From Lineus longissimus (taxonomy: Eukaryota; Nemertea; Pilidiophora; Heteronemertea; Lineidae): a stretch of DNA of 64,000 nt. Positions 40,701 to 50,664 of this stretch are shown piece after piece. The DNA lies in NCBI RefSeq assembly GCF_910592395.1, contig NC_088308.1:21157501-21221500 (forward strand), read 5' to 3'. Position 1 is the stretch's first letter. Each line of letters starts with the position of its first letter. A program made the translations under genes and the position numbers. The notes beneath the pieces are model-generated. The model was not told the origin of the DNA, searched no databases, and saw only the letters and a list, made by a program, of their open reading frames with translations.

Positions 40701-43700
40701 CAGTATTCATCTACCTGCACCTTCTGCTTGCTATACGTAGCCCCATATGGCTATGCTCTAGATGCTGTGTGAGGTTGTTAGCTGTGTGTAGGGTGATTAC
40801 GACAAATAAACTGCTCCTTGTAAAGCAAAGAAGTTCCTTTAATTGCCCTTCTTACAACACGTTCCTTAGTGAGATAACTGTCTTTCTTGTTTCCTTTCTG
40901 GCTAGATTGTGTGATGTAATTTTGACTTCTATCTGTCTTTGCAGGAACAGCGAGTACTGTTCACAGTTGCCGAAGCCCCTGTACATGGCAGACTCGAACT
41001 TCTCTCAGGGTCTACCTACACCCCAGGAAACCAATTCACCATGGAGAACGTCTTCAACGGTCTTCTCAGCTACAATCACGATGGGACAGAATCTACAGTG
41101 GACAGCTTCACGTTCATCGTCTCTGACGGAGTTCACCAGCAATTCATGGTCTCCGGCAAAAATGGATTCTACGTCATCGGGGAACCTTTGCAGTTTCCGA
41201 TTGAGATCACGCCCCTCGATGATGGTACTCCAATCATCGTTACGAATATTGGTGTCGGTTATTTGACCTATAATGATGGCCGGCCGTCAAATACCATACG
41301 GAGGAGTGAGTTGGAAGCGGCGGACATCGACACTGCTGATCATGATCTTGTCTTTGAGGTGACCACTCAACCTTTGTATGGCCAGCTGGAGAATGCTACA
41401 AACCCGGGGGTGCCAGTAACAGAGTTTACTCAAGGTAATGTCATCTCTGTATGTAATAGCTGCTGATCAAGTTCTGCATCTAAATCACCTTGCTTTATTT
41501 TTATCTGGTATACTGCATTTTGGTTATAAAATGAAGTTGCTTGGTTTCGAATGACTTCCAGTTATATTTCATTGCATTTTTCTCTCCTCCCTCTAGCGGA
41601 CATCAACAAAGGATACATCCAGTACATCTTGACCAATGACACGTACGCAACCCAGGATTGTTTCATATTCGACCTAATGGACACCAAACCTAACACCCTG
41701 TCGGGCATTACCTTCTACATCAGATGGTCATTGGTCAGTTTCCAGTTCCCTTCAGTAAACGTCTCTGAGATTCAGAGACTTGTGCAGGTGCCGGTTGTTA
41801 GGACAGGAAATCTTAAACAGGTGAGGCCCCCAACTCCAAAGTGATTGGCAACCTTGTGTATTTTCACATTTCTGTCTCATTACATGATGGTTTTTATAGG
41901 CCCTGTTGAGGACAAGATAGTTTCGTTGAGCTTCCAAAACATCGCTTTGTCATCTGCTATTCCTGATGTACTGATATCTCCAAAATTTTCTGAGAACACC
42001 TTTCAAGAGCGGTATCTGATTTTCCTTTTAACAATGTCGAAAAAGACTTAGATGGTGAGGAGATGGTTACAATTGCACGCGATCTCCTTCACACTCTGCA
42101 ATATCTGCTACAATCTTCTTTGTGAAATTTCCCTTCCACAGTATTCCGTGGTGACATGCCGTACAAAAATGGGCAAGGCGAGGACAGGTGGCCAACGACG
42201 AGGTCAGAATGACTACGTCCACTACGAGGGGCAAATTCAGTTCGACGAATGGCAAGACATGAAGATATGCAGCATACAAGTCAACGATGACGCCATTTTC
42301 GAAGAGCCAGAAAATTTCTTCATGGAGCTGATCCAACCGGTGTATACCCTGATTGCTCAACCGCAGAAGGTTGAAATAAACATCCATGACTTTGAGGACG
42401 AGCCCGAGATTCAGTTTAAGGATCCTGTCTACTTTACCAATGAGACTGACAGATTCTTTCGTGCTACAGTGCAAAGAGTTGGTACGTGTCATGGCCAACA
42501 GAAAGTTTTTTGACAGATGCCCAGATGATTGAGAGCAGCACTTCGCTGTGAACGGTTTTAATCAAGAAATCCCACAAAAACTTCAGATCAGCCGTTTCAT
42601 TTGATCTGGCCATAGAATGTCCATGATTACCATGATCAACAGGGCATCATTCGAGTAATGGATGTTGTGAACTTTTTCACAACAAACAAGTTGTTTACAA
42701 GAGATGCTAATTGTCTATTGAATTCAAAGTTTGACTTTTGTTTGTTGAGCCTAAATTTGCCATCTGTCTATTCTTTCAGGTGACATCAGCACAGTAGTGT
42801 CGGCTATTTGCTACACCAATTCCTCCACAGCGACAGGGAGCAGTTACAACGGTCTGGAGTCTGGCTCAGATTATCAGACACGCCCTAACACCGCCTACAG
42901 TCGTATCATCTTCCCTCAAGGGGTTACCGAGTCTACTTGTGAAATTAAGGTAAGAGCAGAATCAGGATCAGCTTTATTCCTATGTGGGTATGACACAGCA
43001 CGAGCCGTAAATTGAATGAAAATGAAGTCACAGTCACGACAACAATTGATTATACTGAAGACCCAGGCCACTGATCTGAAAACCTGGTGGCTCCATTGAA
43101 AACACGTACAATATGACATCTTTGTGGCCTCCGGTGAGCCATTTGTCACTTTTTCTTCCACTGCATCTACCCTAACCATGTCATCTTATGAGGCTGTCTT
43201 CCTATTGAGGTAATGTTGCCCACTCTATTGTATCTTTGTTGGGTCTTTTCACTATGTTTTCTATCATTTTAGATAATTGATGATAGCTTGTATGAAGGTA
43301 ATGAGGAATTTGCAATACATCTGACAGATCCTAGTATTATGTCGGCGATCGGACCTAGACATTCAGCAACTGTTGTTATACAAGGACCTAATGATCGTGA
43401 GTATTTTAGGCTATATACATATGTATCTTCATTTCCAACTACATGTATCAAACTTTAGAGATTGATAAAATTGAATTTTTTGCAGAATGATGCTTGCTTA
43501 TTGTCATTTCAAACAAATCATGAATGCCAAGATTATGGTGGATGGGATTTTTTTGCTTGAACTTGCTTCGTGTGTGATATTAACTTAACCTGACTCTGGC
43601 AATACATGGGAGTATGTTTTTGAAACCAATGTCCTCACAATCTTTCACTTCTTTCAGAGTCCTTCATTTCTCTGTCTCAAGATGAGTACTTCATCCCCGA

Positions 43701-46700
43701 AGACAGTGGCGTTGTGGAATTCCCTGTGTTGCGAGCAGGCTCTGATCTCTCCCACGAGTCGACTGTCTGGTGCGGCACCCGCGAGCTAGAACCACTGTCC
43801 GCAACCCCTGGACAAGATTTCATTCCGACTTCGCATCAGATCATATTCGCACCTGGTCAAGTTGAGGCAGTAAGTATTCCACTGCATCAATACCTTACTT
43901 TCTGAGAGCATGTTTAGAAAATATCCGGTGTTTTCTCAAAAAATCTTTATAAATTGTTTCTTAAGAATTATCTTTCATTCTTATACCTACAGGCTTGCCC
44001 AGTGACAATCCTTGATGATGATGCTTCAACCAGGCTTGAGTATAATGAAACATTCAGCATCTATATCAGTGCGCCTTCCCATTCCGTCTTGGTAGAGCCG
44101 ACGAATGCTCTCGTCACCATAGGAGATGAAAAACTGGACAGTAAGTGTGGTTTCTATCCCGACAAATCATAGCTGTTCCTGGTCATGCTCTAATGAGTTT
44201 AAAGAACAGGGTCCAGTTGCTCCATTGAGAATTGGAATTTTTTTTGCATTGTTGATTGCATATGAACTCATGTATATTGATATCACTTTCAGTGCCCGTT
44301 ATCCAGTTTGAAATAGCCGAATACAAGGTTACAGAGACGGCAAAGAAGGTTGAGGTTTCCATGGTGCGCACTGGTGACCTGAGTTACGAAGTATCAGCGA
44401 TCTGTTACACCCGCCAACATTCTGCTCAAGTTATGATGGATTATGATGAACGATTGAATCTTGATTCATCGAGAATCACATTCCTTCCTGGAGAAAGGGT
44501 AAATGTAACTTTTAACTTTTATAAGGGCATTACGAAATTAGGGCAATTCATGTTCTAGTCACAATCAATGAGCAACCGAATTTCGGGGTTAAAGATATAA
44601 AGTATGATTCAACCTGAACAGTGGCAATACCTGTCCTTCAGTTTTCTTGTTTTTGTTTTATAGAGCAAGATATGTACAGTTGGCATTGTCGATGATCATA
44701 TCTATGAACCAGAGGAGTTGTTTCATCTGAAGTTAGGCAGTCCCCTCGGCTCGCAGTCCTGTCCTGTCCTCGTTGGGAAACTCGACACAGTAGCCATCAC
44801 CATAACCAATCAGGAAGATGGTAAGACTTTGTTTTTTTTACAAACTAGGGACATGCATGATGTATTATTCCTATTCTAAATCTGAATTCTCATTTTCTCA
44901 TTGACGTATTCAATCAATCCCTCCTTGTATGCCTGTAACAAGAAATTTGAGAATCCAAGTCACGTCATGGAGATCCCTTTCTTTCAGCTCCGACAATTTC
45001 CTTCACCAAACCGCTATACATGGTTCGAGAGCCTGAAGGAAGTGACCAAGTGACGACGGTCGTGGTAGAGATTGTCCGAGGCGGCGATGTCAATCAGTCA
45101 TGTTCGGTCCGTACAAGTACGAGGGATGGATCAGCAGTGTCTGGCTTAGATTATAGTGCCAGTAGCAAGATCCTAGTTTTCGCTCCAGGTGAGATCATGA
45201 TTGTGTTTTGCGGGATAAGGTTTCGATATACTGTGAGATAGGAAAGACAGTGATTTGAGTAAACTTAATCTCACCTACCTGGCTGTTGCCTTTAGACACA
45301 TTTTAATGGAGTGACATTTGAGCCTGTCATTGAGTATTACATGTATCTATTGCTTGATATGAAAGATTCATTCTTTGCTTGTTAGCAATAGTAAGGGGGC
45401 AGATCTCTTATTTTGACTGTTCTTTTTCACCATATTATCAGGTGAAACAAGCAAGGAATTCTCCGTGGACGTTCTGCACAATGCCATGGCAGAATGGCAT
45501 GAAACGTTCATGGTCGTCCTTGAGGAGTTGGTCGATGCAAAATTTGGTGACCTCTCCATGACAACAATTACAATCATCGATCAGGAAGTCTCAGGAGGAG
45601 TGATTTTACCAGCACCACCAGTGGTAAGTGTTTTCAGTAGTTTGTTCCCATTGGAAAGGAATCACTGCTCAGTGCCTTTGCTGGATTATTGAAAACTCTA
45701 CCTAGAGAAATGCCTAAAGGTTTATGGATTTCTAATTTCAACTAAAAATGTGAAAAGTTGTGGATGACCTCGCTGTCAAGATCCAGACCATGTGAATGCT
45801 TCGGTTCATTATGACTGGACATTGACCAAGCGTATGACTTTGTATTTCAGGTTGTGTCGCTGTTGGACTATGATGACGTCAAAACTGGAACTGAGAAGGA
45901 ACCCACTCCTGGATACCCACTTGTTTGTGTCAGCGTAAGTCATCACAGCAAAAAATTCAATAGTAACGTATTTACTTGAAGACTTTCTCATTCACCTCCA
46001 AGCTTCATACTTATGCGACAATTTGGTGTCAAGCTGGTGAAGATTGGGAATTACAGCAATGGAAAGAAACCAATAGAATTCTTCTTTACCTCCTGATTCG
46101 CCATTGTGAGAAGTAAGTGAAGGTGTCATATATTGTGGCAGTATGACTGACATCTTATCTTGATATGAAACTGCTGAAACTCAAGTAATGAACAGCCCTT
46201 TAAATTTTTACGAAATGTTTTAATACTGTTTCTGATATATTTGTTGCTGAATGTTACGATTGTCTTCCAGCCATGTGATAGCCATCATCCCGCCTTCCTC
46301 ATCACCTCACCACTGTGTCTGGAGTCGAAGATCAACGAGTCGCTCATCCGCTATGAGTGGGAGGTCACCACGCAGCCGGAGATCACTGGTGCCTATCATC
46401 CATTCCACACCCTCACTGACAACACCATATTCACCAACGTCCATTCCCGGGTCCTGGACAGCATATACTTCCGGCCAGGATTCACTGTCCGCTGTTCAGC
46501 GCAACCGATGGATCCGGACGGTACTTTAGGCGTGCCGTTAAAAAGTAACATGGCAAATGTCGGATTTTCAAACGGCATTTGTAGATCGCCGATTATTTCT
46601 GGTAAAACTCATGGATACCAGGGACAGTCGTTTGTGACCAGTATGAAATATGTCGGCCCCGAGGATGATGTGAACCCAAATAGAATGCACATCAAGATCG

Positions 46701-49700
46701 AGATACCTCATCAAGATGGGATGCTGCCGCTCATCTCGACTCTTCCTCTTCATAATCTACGCATCCTGCTGACGAGCCCGATATATCACCGCCAACACGT
46801 CTGCTCCAACTTCATCGACCGTGACATCAGGTTGACGGCGTTAGATTATGGCTTCCTCAACCCGGACCCCAGCAACTATTTACCCTATGGACCAGGTTAT
46901 AACCGTCCGTACCAGTTCGATGCAGATCTACGCGGTCCTACAACCATTAATCTATACAAACATTTGAATCTAAAAAGTTGCACATGGACGTTTGAAGCTT
47001 GGTATCACATGACTGAATTGATTGACGTCTGCGGTGGATCTGTCATATCAGATTTCGAAGTGCGTGAAAATGCGAAAACTTTCTTAACCATTCGTGTACC
47101 GCTCTACGTGTCCTACATCTATGCTTCATCTCCTATTGGATGGGCCTCACTGGAGCATAAGACCGATATGGAGCTGTCTTTCCTCTATAGTACTGTGCTG
47201 TGGCGAACTGGCATGGAAACTGACGGAGATTTGAGCGGGAGGTTGCAGGTCCTACGAATCTCGGCCAATAAGCTTGGAAGGCTCGTGGTCGACTTTAAAA
47301 CTGAGACAAAGTTTAGAGGTAAGGAGGTGCATCACCTTTTAGATGTGAGGTGGATAGCCGTTTTGATAACCATTGGTAGTGATTCATTCATGAAATTTGT
47401 TTTGCAGCAACAGACTGTTAGTAAAATTTTACATGTTAGGTTAGAAGAATGGCTTTGTGTCATGGGTCATGGTGATACTGCCCTATTTCATAACAGTCGT
47501 AAATGCTATTTTGTTTTCCTTTCACTACAGGTCAGTTTGTCTTATTCCACAATGCCATGACGGGAGTAAGAAGTCGGTTCCTTGCCCCACCAGCTCTGCC
47601 CCTGACATTTGACATGACCCTGCTGTGGAGTCAACAGTCCTTCGACGGACCGTACCAGTTGTGGAGAGCTACTAGTGACTATAACATGAAGGTATTGACT
47701 TATCTATCAGTAGGCTAGATCATGACCAATTTGGTACAAATGAACTCATCCCTGAAAAAAAATGTCCAGAAGTAGAGAGGTATCCGCTAAGGGAGGTCCC
47801 TCTGTTTTTCTAAAGAAATGAGTAGGGCAACACCATATGTGACCCGTCACAGCGAAATCAGGCGCATGTCGCTCTGAGCTTGGCAGGTTGAGACGGACTG
47901 TTTGTTCAATTCTCTATTGTCTGCCTTTTGTGAAATATGAGCACATCAATTTCTTCCATTATCTCCTGGTGTCATTTAGGCTCATCTTCTGTGCGACATG
48001 CGCCTGGTTTTGCTGTGACGGGTCACATATACTCTGAGATAAACCTCTTATGATTTTGAAGTTGAATGATACCGGTTCTTCTTATTCATTGAGTTATCCA
48101 TCATTTCAGGACTATTCTGGTATCTATAAAATCACGCTCCTCCCCTGTACAGTACCACCGACACAGGTATACACGACATCAACTGAGGTTAATCTGCATT
48201 GTACACCTCATGCACTTCAAGAGTAAGTATATTTTCTTAAATGAGGCCACCTTTAAAATGTCAAATGCTGTCCATAAAAAGTTCTCCTGATTACATTGGT
48301 CATAGTAGCAGGTTATGTCCATTAAAGAGAAGGTGTTCTAGTGGCTGTGGTGTCCAGTAAGGCAAGCCCCATTGCATAAACTATTTGACCAGTGTCCTTA
48401 AAATTCAATACATGGTTTAATGGAAACCCAATTCATTTGCCCCTGGGACGCTACTATCAAGCAGAAGCAGAATCCTATTATTCAAACCAATTAAACAATG
48501 ATTGATGCATATGCCACATCATGCAGGCATCAGGTTTCTGGGAAGTAATGTATTAGGCCTATGTGTATGCATGAAGGTGTGGCATGGTCTCGACACATTC
48601 TCTTCTCTCACTACAGGTTCAGTGTGCCGATCTCCTATCAGCAGACCCTGCGGCCTGTCCCTGTCACCTACTCCCTCGATACCGAGTTCCAGCTCCACAA
48701 CAATGAGAAGATCTTTCTGATGAACCCCAAGTCCAAGACTCTGGCTCTTGAGGAGATGGATTATTCGGGGAAGTTTGCCGAGGGTCAGACAGTCTTTGGG
48801 CGAGTTCTCTGGCATCCAAATCAAGATCTTGAAAAAGCTTACAAACTAAGGATTGAGAAGGTTTTCTTATGTACCGGTGAGTGTTTCTTTAGCACCTTTA
48901 TGTTTGATGTTCTGTATCTCCCCAAACTTTAGTATGGAACACCCTGTAATTGTACACAGGGAGTGACTTGACAATATTGTCATGTGATCTGAAGTAGTGA
49001 CGTCATCAACACCAGTAATAGGTGATCATGTTGGTCATTTGTAAGCGATGCACACCTTCATCTTTATCTTGTCTTGACAAATCTTTGCCTAAGGTTGAAA
49101 TTGTCAGTGGAAAGATTTATGTCATTTTGGAGGCATTTTCCCAACGAACCAATTTGATGTTCAGTTTAAGGTAGACCCTTGTGACAATTTGGTAGTTCAG
49201 ATCCCCTCATTTTAATGTGATTGCTCTTTTTCAGGCCGTGAAGGCTATGTGCCAACCTATGACCCCTCTGGTGAACTATACAAGGAAGGGCCACAGTATG
49301 GGTGTATTCAACCTAACAGCAACCTAAGATACAGATTTCTAATAATCGTAAGTACTCTAGTGACGAGTCGATAGTCGTTTGGTTTGACATTCTTTTAACT
49401 TTTCGATGTTGCTGACAGCAACATTGCCTGTGGTCAGTGACCTAACTAAGTGAGTTATGCATTATTTAACCCAAACATCTCTAAGATAATGCATTTGCAA
49501 GATGGAAAAGTTTTTCTGCCCGATATATATTTCTTTCTTCATTTTTCAGGATCGAGGTGATCCACATGTTGCAGACGTATCGTTTGCTAATGTCCAGTTT
49601 GATGCCAAACTCGTCTTTCAAATTCCCGAGTTTTCCATCGTAGAAGAAATGCCTGGGGTAGATGGGTTTACCTTTAAGGCTGATCCTCTTTATAAGGTTT

Positions 49701-50586
49701 GTAGAAGTGCTACTATACCTTTCTCTGGTAATGGTGGTCAAGTCGTGTCGTGTCGCCTACTAAAAACAAATTTCTTCAAAGCACAAAAATAGTTGGAGTC
49801 GGGCTTGTTGGGTCAGCATGTAGGCCTACATGTAACAACTTTAAAAAGTTATATTCATGACCTGAAAAGATAGTCATTTATAGTCCAGCTCTAGAAAATG
49901 GGTAGATAGGAAATGATAAAATTTCAGTGGGGGTGAATCAGCTTTAAGGTTTGAGTCACATTTTGTAGTTCCAAACTGCAATAGTTGCCACAGTGGGACT
50001 TTAACTCTTTCCTTATCTTCCTCACTTTCAGGTGGAATCGGGCAACCAGTGGTTCATCCAGGTCATATACCAAATAGGATCAGCACAGAGACTAAATCGC
50101 TACCAGAGAAGTTTAGATCGGTCCAAACGGGCATCAGACGATCCAGGAGGAAGGGACAAATTCCTTCGAAATGGAACAAATATAAAAATGATATCACTCT
50201 TTTCTGACAAGACCAGAACTTTTACAGATAACCAGGTACCTCAATTCGGTAATTGGGGTGTCTATGTGGCGATAATTCTCGTCATGGTTGTGCTAGGTAT
50301 CGGCTCTGCTGGACTCGTTTTCTTTATAAGGAAAAAGCGGAGACGTAGACGATTCAGTGTGGAGACGAAAGTTGTGAATAATGACTTATCCCTTGGGAAA
50401 ATGGGGAAATACAGTAACGTTGATATATATGCATCATTAAAAAAGGATATACGCACAAAAACAATTAATTATAGTTCGCTAAGTTTACAAAATATCGCCC
50501 AAAAAGTTAACGATAAAGGTTTGCGCAGCTTGAACTGCAGTAGGGAGGACTATTTGGATGAAGAGGATTCCGAGGCAGAAGTATGA
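10956..50586 (+). CDS. FRAS1: FRAS1-type extracellular matrix protein, whole gene (47 coding exons)
   Basis: This is a large membrane-anchored basement-membrane protein of the Fraser complex (FRAS1/FREM family). In vertebrates this complex links epithelium to mesenchyme beneath the lamina densa. I joined 47 exons. All 46 junctions agree in phase and the sum is 9522 nt, giving 3173 residues plus stop. Order: signal peptide (1-20), six VWC domains (21-395), about eleven CSPG repeats (400-1735), five Calx-beta domains (1736-2340), a conserved FRAS1/FREM2 C-terminal region (2341-2989), a furin site RSKR (3019-3022), one membrane helix (about 3066-3088) and an 85-residue tail. The VWC domains assign it to FRAS1 rather than FREM2, but the furin-like repeat array of vertebrate FRAS1 (about 4000 residues in total) is missing. 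Exon coordinates are given in the five block entries. An earlier in-frame ATG at 10929 would add nine residues. Confidence 0.93.
11969..12151. mobile_element. MITE, CAGTGGAACC family, copy 1
   Basis: A 183-bp element in intron 1 of the FRAS1-like gene. Its ends are TACAGTAGAACCTCTCTATT and the inverse AAGGGAGGTTCCACTGTA. Internal TTAATAGAGAG phrases recur on both strands. TA dinucleotides at both ends fit Tc1/mariner-type target duplication. A second copy is at 50737-50894 and a fragment at 47771-47804. Confidence 0.82.
13702..27424 (+). other. Intron 2 of the FRAS1-like gene (13.7 kb)
   Basis: No exon-like coding sequence was found in this interval. Open frames are short, lack paired splice signals and have no recognisable domains. 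It contains a minus-strand tRNA-derived SINE (15535-15675), a 17-bp duplication near 21995-22028 (TGTGTGGTGCCCTCCCC twice) and a poly-G tract near 23421. Large first introns often hold enhancers; none can be shown from one sequence. Confidence 0.7.
15535..15675 (-). mobile_element. tRNA-derived SINE fragment
   Basis: Read on the minus strand, this has a tRNA-like head with an A-box-like TAGTGCGGCTTGAG and a B box GGTTCAATCTCC (plus-strand 15617-15628). A SINE-like body follows, with AATGGGTACC. It does not fold into a proper tRNA acceptor stem by eye and is not called a tRNA gene. The 3' end is not clear. Confidence 0.55.
27425..30378 (+). CDS. FRAS1: FRAS1-type gene: exons 3-11, six VWC domains
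   Basis: Exons: 27425-27532, 27899-27988, 28106-28265, 28451-28584, 28803-28886, 29098-29257, 29553-29686, 29967-30053, 30234-30378. With exon 2 they encode six von Willebrand factor C domains, residues about 21-395. Each has a W..PC..C.C core and a terminal CCP.C motif (for example NKCCPEC, NQCCPQC, GECCPRC and GSCCPVC). The sixth is slightly degenerate (DCCHQC). Vertebrate FRAS1 also has six. VWC modules bind BMP-type ligands in other proteins; for FRAS1 the role is less certain. Exon lengths repeat as 90/160/134, 84/160/134, 87/145, so alternate domains are interrupted at different, regular positions. All internal domain splits are phase 0, while the breaks after exons 5, 8 and 11 are phase 1. 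Confidence 0.93.
30520..41820 (+). CDS. FRAS1: FRAS1-type gene: exons 12-30, CSPG (NG2-type) repeats
   Basis: Exons: 30520-30693, 30967-31493, 31762-31893, 32195-32450, 34427-34690, 35002-35211, 35425-35608, 35773-35935, 36284-36416, 36623-36810, 37034-37267, 37514-37694, 37961-38143, 38866-38985, 39855-40034, 40212-40336, 40526-40666, 40945-41434, 41597-41820. They encode cadherin-like CSPG/NG2 repeats of about 110-125 residues. Each has a D.D....L.F.....P..G.L core (for example ATDVDSEPSKLLYIV, PPTYGHLEL), a phenylalanine-rich F....DG segment and an ending such as ITP.DD..P. I count eleven; vertebrate FRAS1 and FREM2 are usually described with twelve. The last exon also starts Calx-beta 1. 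The exon 18 donor is GC rather than GT. These repeats form the long extracellular rod. Confidence 0.92.
32942..33256. mobile_element. TTAA-flanked MITE
   Basis: A 315-bp element in intron 15 of the FRAS1-like gene with perfect terminal inverted repeats (AGCGAACTGGAACCGCC and its reverse complement). It is flanked on both sides by TTAA (32938-32941 and 33257-33260). TTAA duplication is the hallmark of piggyBac-type transposition, although the terminal bases are not the usual CCC. No transposase is present. Confidence 0.85.
35990..36031. repeat. Simple GTTTT-type repeat
   Basis: A run of GTTTT/GTTTC pentamers in intron 19 of the FRAS1-like gene. Confidence 0.8.
39206..39462. mobile_element. 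MITE with GTGACCCCGCACATC termini
   Basis: About 257 bp in intron 25 of the FRAS1-like gene. The inverted ends are GTGACCCCGCACATCAAACC and, inverted, GTGACCCCGCACATCAATCC, continuing into GGATTAA on both sides. The outer TGACCC resembles the element at 47835-48030. Confidence 0.82.
42142..45623 (+). CDS. FRAS1: FRAS1-type gene: exons 31-39, five Calx-beta domains
   Basis: Exons: 42142-42481, 42780-42949, 43273-43396, 43658-43869, 43993-44140, 44293-44498, 44664-44820, 44988-45188, 45442-45623. With the end of exon 30 they encode five Calx-beta domains, residues about 1736-2340. Each shows a strand such as ISFTKPLYMVREPEG, a V.R.GD motif, a DY....I.F.PGE segment and an acidic DD...E..E.F.L/M.L ending typical of the Ca-binding fold. 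The number matches vertebrate FRAS1 and FREM2. Most domains are cut once inside, at the turn before the acidic strand. Calcium binding is expected from the family but not proven here. Confidence 0.92.
45851..50586 (+). CDS. FRAS1: FRAS1-type gene: exons 40-47, C-terminal ectodomain, membrane helix and tail
   Basis: Exons: 45851-45934, 46271-47318, 47531-47691, 48110-48222, 48617-48876, 49235-49347, 49550-49696, 50032-50586 (stop TGA at 50584). Exons 40-46 (residues 2348-2989) encode the region shared by FRAS1 and FREM2 between Calx-beta 5 and the membrane. It is cysteine-containing and has no named fold. Exon 41 alone is 1048 nt. Exon 46 begins DRGDPHV, giving an RGD tripeptide. Exon 47 has a proprotein-convertase site RSKR (50119-50130), a hydrophobic helix (about 50260-50328), a KKRRRRR stop-transfer run and a cytoplasmic tail ending DSEAEV. 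Vertebrate FRAS1 ends in TEV, a ligand for GRIP1 PDZ domains; here Ala replaces Thr at position -2. Confidence 0.9.
47771..47804. mobile_element. Fragment of the CAGTGGAACC-family MITE
   Basis: GTATCCGCTAAGGGAGG followed by TCCCTCTG matches the right end of the family seen at 11969 and 50737. The left part is missing. It sits in intron 42 of the FRAS1-like gene, 30 bp from another MITE. Confidence 0.6.
47835..48030. mobile_element. MITE with ATATGTGACCCGTCACAGC termini
   Basis: A 196-bp element in intron 42 with 37-bp terminal inverted repeats that differ at two positions (ATATGTGACCCGTCACAGC... on each strand, then CAGGCGCATGTCG). It has no coding capacity. The high arm identity suggests relatively recent activity. 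Confidence 0.88.
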
Positions 50587-50664
50587 GAGGATAATTTATT
50601 GCTATAGAAATAGCTTGTTGTCTTTCATATTTTGTTATGTAACCATGATAAATGGAGGTGCTTG

